A program made the position numbers and the translations under genes. From NCBI GenBank assembly GCA_017407125.1, contig JAFQXE010000001.1, forward strand, positions 1 through 54,795: DNA of 54,795 bases, given 5' to 3'. Positions 7,619 to 16,885 of the stretch are shown piece after piece (the stretch's first letter is position 1; each line of letters starts with the position of its first letter). The notes beneath the pieces were generated by a model that had not been told where the DNA came from, ran no database searches, and saw nothing but the letters and a program-made list of their open reading frames with translations. This stretch comes from Thermoguttaceae bacterium (GTDB lineage: Bacteria; Planctomycetota; Planctomycetia; Pirellulales; Thermoguttaceae).

Positions 7619-8725
7619 ATGCGCGAAAACCTGAAAAACATTTTGCACGTTCGCATTGTGAGCGGGTCTGGCGGCGGGCCGGAAAAGACGATAATCAATT
7701 CTCCCCGGTTTTTGATTCCGTGGGGGTACAATTGTTTATGCGCCTATATGCGTCCGCCCCAAGACGCCGGGTTTGAGGTTCTGCGTCAGCGAGCTGAGGC
7801 GGCGGGGTGTCCGCTGGTTGACATCGAAGACCGCGGCGCGACGGACTTTTCCGTCGTGAAAAAGCTGCTCAAACTCTGCCGGGAAAACGACGTCCAAATC
7901 TGGCATGGGCACGACTACAAGTCCAACGCCATCGGGCTGCTTCTGCGCCGGTTTCACAAAATGAAACTTGTTACAACGGTTCACGGCTGGGTTCATCACA
8001 CGTCCAAAACGCCGCTGTACTATGCGATCGACCGCTTTTGCCTCAAGCGTTACGACAAGGTGATTTGCGTCAGCGACGATTTATTCGAACAGTGCCGGAA
8101 AATCGGCGTTCGTCCGGAACGCCTGACGTTGATTGAAAACGCGATTGATACGGACATGTTCCAACGCTGCTCTGTCCCGGCGGACGGACTGGTTAGAATC
8201 GGGGCAGTCGGGCGTCTGGAAGAGGAAAAGGGGTTCGCCCCGCTGATTGAAACGGTTGCTGAGATTTACAAAACTCATCCGGAGATTCGGCTGACGATAT
8301 ACGGCGAAGGGTCGCTCAAGGGGGAACTGGAATCGCTCGCCAAGCGGCTGGGCGTGGACAATGTCGTTTCCCTGCCGGGGTTTGAACGGGACTTGATCAA
8401 GTTGTATTCCAGTTTGGATATTTTCGTTCTCAACTCGATTCGGGAAGGGTTGCCCAACGTCTGTCTGGAAGCGATGGCAATGGGCGCGGCAATGACGGCG
8501 ACGGCGGTTGCCGGGGTTCCGAAACTTGTAACAGACGGCGTCGACGGGCTGATTATTCCAATGTCCGACAAGGCGGCTTTGCTGTCTGCGCTGACGAAAC
8601 TGATCGAGTCGCCAGAACTGCGCCGAACGCTGGCTGTCAACGCCAGAAAAACCGTCGAAGAGCGGTTCAGCTTTGATAAACGAATGGAAAAGATGAGAGC
8701 GTTATACGACTCTTTGGAAGAATGA
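7619..8725 (+). CDS. Glycosyltransferase, GT4-type (GT-B fold)
   Basis: A 368-residue family-1/GT4-like glycosyltransferase that would transfer a sugar from an activated donor to a lipid or polysaccharide acceptor at the cytoplasmic face. N-terminal motif SGSGGGPEKT, HGHDYKSN and TVHGW fit the acceptor domain; AVGRLEEEKGF, IYGEGSLKGELE and the E-x7-E motif in REGLPNVCLEAMAMG fit the donor domain. Full family length. The ATG at 7619 lies 14 nt after the previous stop; a GTG at 7595 in frame would overlap that gene and is the alternative. The end overlaps the next gene by ATGA, so the two products are probably made in step and act on one surface glycan. Confidence 0.88.
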   Translation: MRENLKNILHVRIVSGSGGGPEKTIINSPRFLIPWGYNCLCAYMRPPQDAGFEVLRQRAEAAGCPLVDIEDRGATDFSVVKKLLKLCRENDVQIWHGHDYKSNAIGLLLRRFHKMKLVTTVHGWVHHTSKTPLYYAIDRFCLKRYDKVICVSDDLFEQCRKIGVRPERLTLIENAIDTDMFQRCSVPADGLVRIGAVGRLEEEKGFAPLIETVAEIYKTHPEIRLTIYGEGSLKGELESLAKRLGVDNVVSLPGFERDLIKLYSSLDIFVLNSIREGLPNVCLEAMAMGAAMTATAVAGVPKLVTDGVDGLIIPMSDKAALLSALTKLIESPELRRTLAVNARKTVEERFSFDKRMEKMRALYDSLEE

Positions 8726-9855
8726 ACGTAAGCGTAATTTCAAAACGTGACGAATTACAGTCAGCTGCCCAACGCTTGAGAGCGTATCTGCTCCAAAAGG
8801 GAGAAACGGCTCTGGCGTACGACCCGGGCTGGCTTTTCGCGCTGTCGGACGGTCTGGGGCATACGCCGTATCTGCTCGAGGCGCGCGACGATTCCGGAGC
8901 CGCCGTCGGCTGGCTCCCGCTGGGATACGTTCATTCGTTGCTTTTCGGTCGGTTCCTGGTCAGCATGCCGTACCTGAACGTCGGCGGAGTTCAAACGGAT
9001 TTCCCCGAGGCGGCTGTTACGCTGATTGATTCCGCCTGCGAGTTAGCCGACCGGCTCAAAGTGAAGTTTTTGGAACTGCGCGGCGAACGGGAATATCCTC
9101 ATCCCAAATTGACGTTTACCAGAACGGAAAAGGTTCACATGCGCTTGGCGTTGCCGGAAACGGAAGACGAGCTTTGGAAGTCAATTGGCTGCAAGGCGAG
9201 AAATCAGATTCGCAAAGGCGAAAAGGCGAACCTGACCGTTCAATGGGGCGACTCTGACCAGCTCATTTCCGACTTTTACGAGATATTCGCCGTCAATATG
9301 CGAGATTTGGGAACGCCGGTGTATTCGATTAATCTGTTCAAGCAGATTCGCAATGCGTTCAACCGGCAGGAAGACCGCAACTCGTTTTTTGACGCCGCCG
9401 CCCTGCCCTACTCCGCCCGGCAAAGCGTTCAGTTTGCGGTCGTGTATAGCCCTTTGGGAGAACCCGCCGCGGGAGGCATGCTGACGTTCGGCACGCCCGG
9501 CGCGAGCGGTTCCCGACTGACGGTAGAAGTTCCCAGCGCGTCGTGCAAACGCAAGTTCAATGCGGACTGTGCCAATATGTTCCTCTATTGGCAATTATTG
9601 AAAAAATCGATAGAATATAAACAGACAACGTTCGATTTCGGACGCTCGACTGTCGATTCGCCCACGTACAAGTTCAAAGCGCAATGGGGCGCCAAGCCGT
9701 TCCCTTCGTTTTGGCAATATTACCTCCGGGGAACCGACCCGGACTGCATGCGCCCGGACAAGGGCGGCTACGGGTTAGCCGTTCGCGTCTGGCAGAAACT
9801 TCCCGTTTGGCTGACGCGGCTTATCGGCCCCGGCATTGTCAAGGGGATTCCTTGA
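8722..9855 (+). CDS. FemAB-like/GNAT-fold acyltransferase
   Basis: A 377-residue protein with the two-lobed GNAT layout of FemAB-related proteins, especially the exosortase/PEP-CTERM-associated type: SMPYLNVGGV, KSIGCKARNQIRKGEKANL (the conserved arginine-rich segment), DLGTPVYS and, near the end, FDFGRSTVDSPTYKFKAQWG. Such proteins are thought to transfer aminoacyl or acyl groups in cell-surface polymer synthesis. No exosortase or PEP-CTERM protein is visible in this window. Start ATG overlaps the glycosyltransferase stop (ATGA), indicating translational coupling. Substrate unknown. Confidence 0.82.
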   Translation: MNVSVISKRDELQSAAQRLRAYLLQKGETALAYDPGWLFALSDGLGHTPYLLEARDDSGAAVGWLPLGYVHSLLFGRFLVSMPYLNVGGVQTDFPEAAVTLIDSACELADRLKVKFLELRGEREYPHPKLTFTRTEKVHMRLALPETEDELWKSIGCKARNQIRKGEKANLTVQWGDSDQLISDFYEIFAVNMRDLGTPVYSINLFKQIRNAFNRQEDRNSFFDAAALPYSARQSVQFAVVYSPLGEPAAGGMLTFGTPGASGSRLTVEVPSASCKRKFNADCANMFLYWQLLKKSIEYKQTTFDFGRSTVDSPTYKFKAQWGAKPFPSFWQYYLRGTDPDCMRPDKGGYGLAVRVWQKLPVWLTRLIGPGIVKGIP

Positions 9856-9860
9856 TGAGG

Positions 9861-10068
9861 GAATGGGGAATAGGGAATAGGGAATAGTATCTCCCTACTC
9901 CCGTACGTTTAGGTTCGCCTATCGGCGAACTGCGTAATTCCGCCCGACAAGGTCGGTTCCTGATTGGAAGCGGGGAATGCCAAAACGAGCTTTTTCGGAG
10001 GCAAAACCTCATCCACTCGCCCGTGCGGCTTCGCACCGTTGGTCGCTCCATTACCGCCTTTCATCCAA
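9861..10068. repeat. GGGAATA heptamers and an about 160-bp dispersed repeat
   Basis: Positions 9861-9890 are tandem GGGAATA heptamers. Positions 9905-10066 hold GTTCGCC-tatc-GGCGAAC, GACAAGGTCGGTTCC, AGCTTTTTCGGA, GTGCGGCTTCGCAC and GGTCGCTCC. Relatives of the central part lie at 16560-16690 and 32048-32190 in the same orientation. The ends match the mosaic unit at 6300-6360 in inverted orientation, so the three genes between are bracketed. Confidence 0.8.
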
Positions 10069-10096
10069 TCCTAACCCCAACTCCTAACTAACCCCC

Positions 10097-11644
10097 ATGA
10101 TTTGTGTAACAGTATCCCGACCTCGCCACCGGTTTATGCTGGCGGAATGTAAAGGCATGAAAGAACGCGGCGCCGATTTGATCGAGCTTCGGCTGGACGC
10201 TCTTCAGACGGTTCCCGACGTCAAATTGCTGCTTAAAGACCGCCCGTGTCCGATTTTGATTACCTGCCGCCGCGAAGAAGACGGGGGAAAGAGCAAGCGT
10301 TCTGAAACCGACCGAATGATTCTGCTTCGCACCGCTATTTTTGAGGGCGCAGATTACGTCGATTTGGAATACGACGTCGCCGCCAGAGTTCCGCGATTCG
10401 GCAAGACGAAGCGGGTTATTTCGTATCATAATTTTGAGAATACGCCAGATAATATTGAAGCGATTCTCCAGCACATGTCAACGCTGGACGCCGACGTTTT
10501 GAAAATCTGCACGATGGCAAACAGCCAGTCGGATAACGTCCGGGTTTTGAACCTCATTGGGAAGACGTCCATTCCGACAATCGCGTTCTGCATGGGACCG
10601 TATGGAGCGCCGTCGCGAATTCTGTGCGGAGCGTTCGGCGCGCCGTGGACGTACGCCAGCGCTGACGCCGATTCCGCCGCCGCGCCGGGTCAGATTTCCT
10701 TCGACCAGCTCAAAAACATGTATCAGTACGACTACATCAAAAAGACGACGCCGGTTTTTGGCGTCATTGCCAACCCCGTCGCGCACAGCATGTCGCCGCT
10801 GATTCACAACTCTGCGTACGTCGATAAGGAAGTGGACGCCGTCTATTTGCCGTTTTTGGTAGATTCCGACCAGTTGGAAACGTTTCTCAAACAGGACGCT
10901 CCGGCTCTTAACGTCAAAGGATTGTCTGTTACAATTCCGCATAAAGTAAACGTCATTCGGCATCTGAACTTCGCCGACCCGGCAGTTTTAAAAATCGGCG
11001 CGTGCAACACGATTGTCTGGAAGGACGGTAAACGATACGGATACAATACAGACTATAACGCCGCCATGGACGCTATTTCCGGCATCTTCGGCTGGAAAGA
11101 GCCGCTGGCAATTGAAATTTCAAAAGACGGGAAGTTGGACAGATGCAAAGAACAGCCTATGGCGGGCAAAGTCGCCCTGATTTTGGGCGCAGGCGGCGTT
11201 GCCAAAGCGGTTGCGACCGGTCTGCACTTGCGCGGCGCCGATCTGGTTATTACCGATATCGACGCTCCACGCGCTGAAGAACTTGCCGCGAAGCTGGGCG
11301 GCAAGGCTGTTACATGGGAAAAACGGGCGGACGTCGACTACGATCTGGTTGTCAACTGCACGCCGGTGGGCATGTATCCCAAGTCGAATTTATCGCCCTT
11401 TGACCCGGAAAAGATGAACGCGTCGTCAACCTCAAAACCGCTGGGCGCGTTCGACTGCGTATACAATCCGGAAGACACGCTGTTTTTGAAATCCGCTCGA
11501 AAAAAGAACTGGAAAACCGCGTCCGGGCTGGACATGTTCGCCCATCAGGCGGAATTACAGTATCGGCTTTTCCTCCATCAGCCCGCCCCGGTAGAGGTCA
11601 TGAAAGACGCCGTCCGTCAGGCAACAGCTCAGTCGCGCTGGTAG
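10097..11644 (+). CDS. aroDE: Fused 3-dehydroquinate dehydratase (type I) / shikimate dehydrogenase
   Basis: A 515-residue bifunctional enzyme for steps 3 and 4 of the shikimate pathway in the cytoplasm. Residues 1-220 are a type I dehydroquinase: H111 (in SYHNFE) and the Schiff-base lysine K136 (in DVLKICTMA) are present, as is the glycine-rich FCMGPYGAPSR. Residues about 230-515 are AroE: VIANPVAHSMSPLIHNSAY for shikimate binding, SVTIPHK with the catalytic lysine, GACNTI, LGAGGVAKAVA for NADP and NCTPVGMYP. This order of fusion is known from Chlamydiae, plants and planctomycetes. No ribosome binding site; the ATG at 10097 follows repeats and begins the first beta-strand directly. Confidence 0.95.
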   Translation: MICVTVSRPRHRFMLAECKGMKERGADLIELRLDALQTVPDVKLLLKDRPCPILITCRREEDGGKSKRSETDRMILLRTAIFEGADYVDLEYDVAARVPRFGKTKRVISYHNFENTPDNIEAILQHMSTLDADVLKICTMANSQSDNVRVLNLIGKTSIPTIAFCMGPYGAPSRILCGAFGAPWTYASADADSAAAPGQISFDQLKNMYQYDYIKKTTPVFGVIANPVAHSMSPLIHNSAYVDKEVDAVYLPFLVDSDQLETFLKQDAPALNVKGLSVTIPHKVNVIRHLNFADPAVLKIGACNTIVWKDGKRYGYNTDYNAAMDAISGIFGWKEPLAIEISKDGKLDRCKEQPMAGKVALILGAGGVAKAVATGLHLRGADLVITDIDAPRAEELAAKLGGKAVTWEKRADVDYDLVVNCTPVGMYPKSNLSPFDPEKMNASSTSKPLGAFDCVYNPEDTLFLKSARKKNWKTASGLDMFAHQAELQYRLFLHQPAPVEVMKDAVRQATAQSRW

Positions 11645-11685
11645 CGCTTGCTATTTAGTCACATAAACAATTCAGGAACGAATCC

Positions 11686-14214
11686 ATGAGTATTAAACAT
11701 ATTGTCGTTATTTGCTGTTTGTCGTTTGTCAGCCTTGTTTTGTGCGGCTGTCCGGGAACGAGCGTCGATACGTCCGATTTTGAATCGGCGACCAATTCGG
11801 CGGAATCGTCTGACCAGCGCAAAACAGAGCGTCTGTTTGACAGCGCTATTGAAGCTCTTAACCGTCTGGAACTGGATTCCAGCGGGGAAAGCGGGGATCG
11901 CGTAACAGGACGATTAAACGAATGGATTAAAACGACTCCTGAACTTCAGGACTGGGAGCCTGATCCCATGACGCCGGACTGGCAAAAGAACGTTCAGAAG
12001 AATCTGCCGTTTATTGCTCAGGGCGCTCAACAGGTTCAGTTTGCCCGGCAGGACATTTCTTTGACGTATGACAAATGCTTTCGTCTGATAGAATTGCAGC
12101 AGGAGTTAAACTCTCTGATTCAGAATCAGGAAGCGGGCGCGATTGACCAGAAAACAGAGAACCGAATCGCGAAGATCAAGGCAGAGGGAGAGAAGATAAA
12201 CGCGGAATTGGAAAAATACCAATCGCCTGAGAGCGTCAAAAAGCTCTTGGAATACCTGCCTAAAATTCGTCTGATTTTAGCGGACGAAAACGCTCCTGAT
12301 TTCGATTCTTCGAACGTAGATGCTTTTGACGCTTTCGCCAAACTTATCAACGCGCTTGACGAGGACGGTCTGAAATTCTATGTCAATGTTTCTTCTAAAG
12401 AAATGCTTGGCCTGTTGGACTACATGTCCTCCTGGCTGGAAGGCATAGCTGGCGACTTTGCTTTGGAAGATTTGGCGTTTCCGGAATCGGACATCAATTA
12501 TTTGCAGGAATCGATTTGGCTTCGCGACGCCTCGGAATGGGCGCAGGGAACGTCGGCTGACGATTTGTCACGCGTTACCGCGCTGTTTGACTGGACGATG
12601 AAAAACATCGCGTTAGAAACGATTACGGAAGGGAATTGGGAAGAAGGTCCGTCCTGCCGTCCGCTTTGGAAAGTTCTCCTTACCGGTCAGGGAACGGTGG
12701 AAGAACGCGCCTGGGCTTTCGCCCGGCTGGCGGAACATCAAGGGCTGGACGTCGTTCTGGTTCGCGTTCCGGTTTCAGAAAAGCCGATCTCTCCTGTTCA
12801 GGAAGAAGCGACCGTTCCTGCGGAATCGACCGCTCCGGCAGAAGAACAGCCTGCCGTTCCGGCGGAAGAAGAAACGACTCCGAAGAACGGGGACGACAAG
12901 AACGCAGAGAATCCTGTTACTGAGGAAAAGGCAGATGAGAATAACGCCGTAGAGAATATCGTCGAGGAAAAGACGGAAGAAAAGCCTGTAGAGTCCGATT
13001 CGTCCAGCGACGAAACGGAGGCTGAAACGCCCGCTCTGGAACAGAACGCTGTCGAGGAGAAAGCTGACGCCCCCGCTCCGGAACAGAACGCTGTCGAGGA
13101 AAAAGCTAACGAACCTGCTCCGGAACAGGAAGAAATTGAAGAAGTCTTAGAAGAACCGCAAGCCCCTGAAGATATCGAGTTTCCCGATTTGGAACAGATT
13201 GCTCCTCAAACGTCAGATAAAGACGACGCGGCAAAGCCTGCTGAGGATTTGCCGGGATTGCCAGAGGTCGTCCCGCCGGAACGGCTTTTGGTTGCCTGGA
13301 TTGCCGAGGACAAGCTCTATTTCTTCGATCCGGAATATGGGTTGCCGATTCCCGCGCCGAACGGCGTTACGCTTTCGTCGGACGCTCAAAACAAGGGCTT
13401 GAAAATCATTCCCGTGACGCTGGAACAGATTCTTTCCGATGAGACGGCGCTGAATAAAATGTCGTTTACGGATTCCCTTGGCAAGGAACGGAAATACTAC
13501 TTAAAGCCGGAGGATTTCAAAAACGCAGAGTATTATTTGCCCGTCAATCCGACGTCGCTGTCGAAACGAATGTGGATTCTGCAGTCGCGTCTGACCGGCG
13601 AGCAGAAAATGCATTTGACGTCGTCCCCGTCCGAGGTAAAATCGCGGCTGGAAAAACTCGTTCCGGGCGCATCTGTTACATTATGGGATCATCCGTACGC
13701 TGTTCCGATGTTCTGCCCAATCCGGACGTGCTCTTTAAACATTCTTGACGCGGTTGTCAACTTCCCGTTTTCTGGAGACTCCAAACCGTTGCTCCGGGCG
13801 CGAATCACGCACTTAAAGGGAGAACTCGCGCCGCAAAACGAAGACGAAGACTGCGCCGTTACATGGTATCAGCACAGCCGATTATCGGAAAACAGAATTG
13901 CTCAGATCGCCAATTCCAGAGGAAAGGACGAGATACACTTCTTTGTTTTTGCAAAGCAGTTCTCGACTTATAGCCTGGGGCTTCTTTCAGACGCTCTTGA
14001 CAACCACGAAGCGGCGGAAGAGTACTTCAATCTGATTATCCATGACAAAAACTCTATTGACTGGCTGGCGCCAGCCCTGTACAATATCGGCCGCGTTGAA
14101 GAAGAAACTGGTCAGTTTGACAAGGCAATTGACAGTTACCAGATGTCGGACAGACAAAGCCGATTGTATATCGGCGCCGCGTTACGCGCGCAATGGCTGA
14201 AAGAGCTTAAATAA
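11686..14214 (+). CDS. Large exported lipoprotein with Glu/Pro-rich linker and TPR-like end
   Basis: An 842-residue protein with a lipoprotein-like signal (hydrophobic residues 5-20, then LVLCGC, a slightly non-canonical lipobox with Cys at -2). Residues about 285-365 (ALFDWTMKNIALET, GTVEERAWAFARLAEHQGLDVVLV) resemble a transglutaminase-like fold, but I do not see a full Cys-His-Asp triad. Residues about 365-525 are a Pro/Glu/Ala-rich disordered stretch with repeats of the kind EQNAVEEKA. The C-terminus (about 760-830) has a TPR-like pattern (EYFNLIIHDKNS, FDKAIDSYQMSD). Specific function unknown. GGAA 8 nt upstream may bind the ribosome. Its stop lies directly against a heptamer repeat. Confidence 0.75.
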   Translation: MSIKHIVVICCLSFVSLVLCGCPGTSVDTSDFESATNSAESSDQRKTERLFDSAIEALNRLELDSSGESGDRVTGRLNEWIKTTPELQDWEPDPMTPDWQKNVQKNLPFIAQGAQQVQFARQDISLTYDKCFRLIELQQELNSLIQNQEAGAIDQKTENRIAKIKAEGEKINAELEKYQSPESVKKLLEYLPKIRLILADENAPDFDSSNVDAFDAFAKLINALDEDGLKFYVNVSSKEMLGLLDYMSSWLEGIAGDFALEDLAFPESDINYLQESIWLRDASEWAQGTSADDLSRVTALFDWTMKNIALETITEGNWEEGPSCRPLWKVLLTGQGTVEERAWAFARLAEHQGLDVVLVRVPVSEKPISPVQEEATVPAESTAPAEEQPAVPAEEETTPKNGDDKNAENPVTEEKADENNAVENIVEEKTEEKPVESDSSSDETEAETPALEQNAVEEKADAPAPEQNAVEEKANEPAPEQEEIEEVLEEPQAPEDIEFPDLEQIAPQTSDKDDAAKPAEDLPGLPEVVPPERLLVAWIAEDKLYFFDPEYGLPIPAPNGVTLSSDAQNKGLKIIPVTLEQILSDETALNKMSFTDSLGKERKYYLKPEDFKNAEYYLPVNPTSLSKRMWILQSRLTGEQKMHLTSSPSEVKSRLEKLVPGASVTLWDHPYAVPMFCPIRTCSLNILDAVVNFPFSGDSKPLLRARITHLKGELAPQNEDEDCAVTWYQHSRLSENRIAQIANSRGKDEIHFFVFAKQFSTYSLGLLSDALDNHEAAEEYFNLIIHDKNSIDWLAPALYNIGRVEEETGQFDKAIDSYQMSDRQSRLYIGAALRAQWLKELK

Positions 14215-14247
14215 TTCGTAATTCGTAATGCGTAATTCGTAATTACG
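14213..14247. repeat. GTAATTC heptamer repeat starting at a stop codon
   Basis: About five units of GTAATTC/GTAATGC. The first TAATTC overlaps the TAA of the lipoprotein gene, so the repeat begins exactly where translation ends. Confidence 0.8.
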
Positions 14248-14259
14248 CAAGCGATAGGC

Positions 14260-14428
14260 GAGCCGGGAACGTCAGTTCCCGGGCAGAAAAGAACCGCGTA
14301 GCGGTTCAATATTAGTAGCCGTGGGTTTTAACCCACGGAATTTGAAAGTAACAAAAATCAATATCGTCAAATACGCTTTTCCTCGCGCTCCCTGACAAGG
14401 GGGCAAGAGGAAAAGATACTGAAACGAT
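14260..14428. repeat. Three-hairpin structured element, copy 2
   Basis: After a GAGCCGGGAACGTCAGTTCC unit (another copy near 53540-53560) come hairpin A (14291-14307, GAACCGC-gta-GCGGTTC), hairpin B (14319-14338, CCGTGGGTTT/AACCCACGG) and hairpin C (14363-14428; outer stem ATCGT/ACGAT, inner CTTTTCCTC/GAGGAAAAG). It lies between two convergent genes and may end transcription from both sides. Confidence 0.75.
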
Positions 14429-14462
14429 TAAGAGAACAGAATAAACTCTTTAGATTTCTCCC

Positions 14463-15719
14463 TTATTTAAACGATTCTAACGCGTCGAAGTCGAGCGTGG
14501 CGAAGTAGTCGTCCAGCGTTTCCGCCCGGCGAATCGGGACGATTGAGCCGTCTTCTCTGAGCAGGAGTTCCGCCGAACGCAGTTTGCCGTTGTACTGGAA
14601 TCCCATGGAATGTCCGTGAGCGCCGGCGTCGTGAATGACAACCAGGTCGCCCGGCTCCAGCGCGGGCAGTTGGCGGTCGATGGCGAACTTGTCGTTGTTT
14701 TCGCACAGAGATCCGGTTACGTCGTATGTTTCGGTACAAGGCAAATCGTCTTTTCCGGGAACGGTGATGTGATGGTACGCGCCGTACAGAGCTGGGCGCA
14801 TCAGATTCGCCATGCAGGCGTCCAGCCCGACGTATTTTTTATACGTGTCTTTAATATGCAGAACTCTCGAAACCAGCCAGCCGTACGGCCCGGTAATCAT
14901 GCGTCCGCATTCCATATAGATTTTTAAATTGGCGTTGAGCGTTGACCCGAGCTTGGATTTGTAAATTTCCTCGATTCCCTTTCCGACCAGTTCCAGATCA
15001 ACAGCCGTCTGATCCGGCCGGTACGGAATTCCAATCCCGCCGCCGATGTTGACGAACTCAAAGACGATTCCCAGCTTGGCGGTCAGCTCGTTAATCAGGT
15101 CGAACATGATGTCCGCCGTATCGATAAAATACTGCGGATTGAGCTCGTTGGACGCGACCATCGTATGAATTCCAAACCGCTTGACGCCTTTGTCGAGCAG
15201 GCGCTTGTACCCGTCGAAGAGCTGCTGACGGGTAAACCCGTATTTGGCTTCTTCCGGTTTCCCGATAATCGAGTTTCCGCCCTTGAGCGGACCGGGATTG
15301 TAACGGAAACAGACCAACTCCGGCAGCCCGGCGTTTTGTTCCAGAAACGGAATATGGGAAACGTCGTCCAGATTGACAATCGCGCCGAGCTGGTTGGCTT
15401 TGACGAACTCGGACGAAGGGGTGTCGTTGGACGTGAACATGATCTTGTCGCCCGGCAGCCCGACGCGCTGTGACAGAACCAGCTCTGCCATCGACGAGCA
15501 GTCTGCGCCAAACCCCTCCTCTTTGAGAATCTTCATCAAAAACGGGTTGGGAGCCGCCTTCACGGCGAAGAATTCCTGAAATCCGGGATTCCACGCAAAC
15601 GCCTTGTTAAGACGCCGCGCGTTAAGGCGAATCGCCTTTTCGTCGTAAATATGAAACGGCGTCGGATACGTCTGGATGATTTCTTCCAGCTGCGATTTGG
15701 AAAGAGGGAAAGGGTTCAT
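14463..15719 (-). CDS. lysA: Diaminopimelate decarboxylase-like PLP enzyme
   Basis: A 418-residue fold-III PLP decarboxylase. The PLP lysine lies in FFAVKAAPNP (about residue 53), the phosphate-binding glycine loop in VNIGGGIGIPY, ECGRMITGPYG binds the cofactor and substrate, and CENNDKF carries the Cys expected at the dimer-interface active site. Length fits LysA, which converts meso-diaminopimelate to lysine in the last step of lysine synthesis. Some stretches (FGIHTMVASNEL in place of the usual HxGS-type motif) deviate, so another amino-acid or carboxy-polyamine decarboxylase of the family is possible. It lies 146 nt downstream of EfpL on the same strand, separated by repeats. No ribosome binding site is visible. 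Confidence 0.8.
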   Translation of the reverse strand: MNPFPLSKSQLEEIIQTYPTPFHIYDEKAIRLNARRLNKAFAWNPGFQEFFAVKAAPNPFLMKILKEEGFGADCSSMAELVLSQRVGLPGDKIMFTSNDTPSSEFVKANQLGAIVNLDDVSHIPFLEQNAGLPELVCFRYNPGPLKGGNSIIGKPEEAKYGFTRQQLFDGYKRLLDKGVKRFGIHTMVASNELNPQYFIDTADIMFDLINELTAKLGIVFEFVNIGGGIGIPYRPDQTAVDLELVGKGIEEIYKSKLGSTLNANLKIYMECGRMITGPYGWLVSRVLHIKDTYKKYVGLDACMANLMRPALYGAYHHITVPGKDDLPCTETYDVTGSLCENNDKFAIDRQLPALEPGDLVVIHDAGAHGHSMGFQYNGKLRSAELLLREDGSIVPIRRAETLDDYFATLDFDALESFK

Positions 15720-15724
15720 AATTG

Positions 15725-15860
15725 CTACGAGTTGCGAGTTGCAAGATGAGCTTCTAGCTTCTAGCTCCTAGCCGCTAGCTTGGTTATCCTGTTTCCAGGC
15801 GTATCCGCAAGATCCACGAATCCATAAGCTAATAACTAGAAGCTAACAGCTAGAAGCTAA
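15725..15860. repeat. GAGTTGC heptamers and AGCT-type palindrome, copy 2
   Basis: GAGTTGC units (15729-15743) are followed by an AGCT-type palindrome (15748-15860). Its unique centre (TTGGTTATCC...CGTATCCGCAAGATCC) is the reverse complement, with changes, of the centre of the copy at 18193-18291. The two inverted copies bracket efpL and the GYF-domain gene. Confidence 0.8.
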
Positions 15861-15865
15861 AAAAT

Positions 15866-16429
15866 CTACGCTCTTGAGGAATATTCTCCCGTGCGGGTGT
15901 CGACTTTAATCAATTCGCCTTCTTCGAGGTATTCAGGAACCATGACCTCAAATCCGGTTTCGACGGTAGCGGGCTTGGCGCGAGACGTGGCAGAGTTGCC
16001 GCGGACGCCGGGATCGCACTTGATAACCTTCAGAACGACGGACGCCGGCAGCGTCAGACCAATCGGTTCGTCGTTGTAGAACATCATCTGCATGCCTTCG
16101 AGGGACTCGGTGATGTAGTTTTTGTCGTCGCCGACGTCTTCCGGGGTCAGGTCGTACATTTCGTAGGTTTCAGCGTCCATGAAATGCCACGCCGTCGGTT
16201 CGGAATAGCTGAACGTAACGTTGCGGCGCTTGAAGTCGGCTTCTTCGAGGTTGTCCGTTCCCTTGAAGGTGAAATCGACTTTGTTTTTGGTAACCAGGTT
16301 TCGAGCTCGGAACTTGTACAGGGTCGTTGCGCCGCGCGCAGACGGGGTTTGCACTGTAATGTTTTCGATCATGCACGGAGCGCCGTTGTAATTGAGAATC
16401 GTTCCTCGTTTGAAGTCTTTGGCTAACAT
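15866..16429 (-). CDS. efpL: Elongation factor P-like protein EfpL (YeiP)
   Basis: A 187-residue three-domain EF-P paralogue. EF-P-type factors enter the ribosomal E site and rescue ribosomes stalled at proline-rich motifs. The EfpL subtype is indicated by TPSARGATTLY at the tip of domain I (arginine where EF-P has the modified lysine), by FMDAETYEMYDL and by the C-terminus VPEYLEEGELIKVDTRTGEY. I chose ATG 16429 (MLAKDFKRG); a longer reading would start at a TTG. A promoter is visible upstream (16507-16534). No other EF-P is in the window, so I cannot say whether this is the only one. Confidence 0.9.
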   Translation of the reverse strand: MLAKDFKRGTILNYNGAPCMIENITVQTPSARGATTLYKFRARNLVTKNKVDFTFKGTDNLEEADFKRRNVTFSYSEPTAWHFMDAETYEMYDLTPEDVGDDKNYITESLEGMQMMFYNDEPIGLTLPASVVLKVIKCDPGVRGNSATSRAKPATVETGFEVMVPEYLEEGELIKVDTRTGEYSSRA

Positions 16430-16506
16430 GGTATTTGCGTGTAGTTTTTCGTGGTGTAAATTGATATAATCTGAACGCAAACCGATTCGCGTTCATTATT
16501 AATTAC

Positions 16507-16534
16507 AGTATAGCGCTTTCGAAAGAAAATACAA
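16507..16534 (-). promoter_or_regulatory. Promoter for efpL
   Basis: On the minus strand TTGTAT (16529-16534), a 16-nt spacer and TATACT (16507-16512), giving a leader of about 75 nt. Confidence 0.5.
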
Positions 16535-16549
16535 GTAGCGGGGGCGGCG

Positions 16550-16690
16550 AGGCGCGCTCCCAGTCCGCGCCTGACAGGGTCGGTTCCCAAATTGAAGACG
16601 GAAACGCCGAAAACAGCTTTTTCGGATGCAAAACCTTGTTCTCCCCGCCGGCGCGTCTGCCAAAATTCGCTCCCGTTGGTCGCTTGCGAT
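16550..16690. repeat. Dispersed repeat, related to 9945-10060 and 32048-32190
   Basis: Contains CAGGGTCGGTTCC, AACAGCTTTTTCGGATGC and CGCTCCCGTTGGTCGCTTGC. It separates the divergent efpL and GYF-domain genes. No gene is visible in it. Confidence 0.7.
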
Positions 16691-16758
16691 AACTACTGCC
16701 TATTCCCCTCTCTTCTCAAGAAAAAAAGAAAAATTTTAAGAATTTTGCTCTGGCTGTC

Positions 16759-16787
16759 TTGTAATGGGAAAAAACTTTTTGTATAAT
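16759..16787 (+). promoter_or_regulatory. Promoter for the GYF-domain gene
   Basis: TTGTAA (16759-16764), a 17-nt spacer and TATAAT (16782-16787), about 95 nt before the ATG at 16886. Confidence 0.65.
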
Positions 16788-16885
16788 ATATATAGCGGTA
16801 AGATTTAACGTCAAAATGCAGGGATATTATTCATCGCATTTTCTTGCCGCAGTCGAATTTCCCATTAACCGTCAAACGATATAAA

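Noticed and set aside
11686..14214. Transglutaminase-type enzyme call for the large lipoprotein
   Set aside because: The middle region is only reminiscent of the fold; I do not see a convincing Cys-His-Asp triad.
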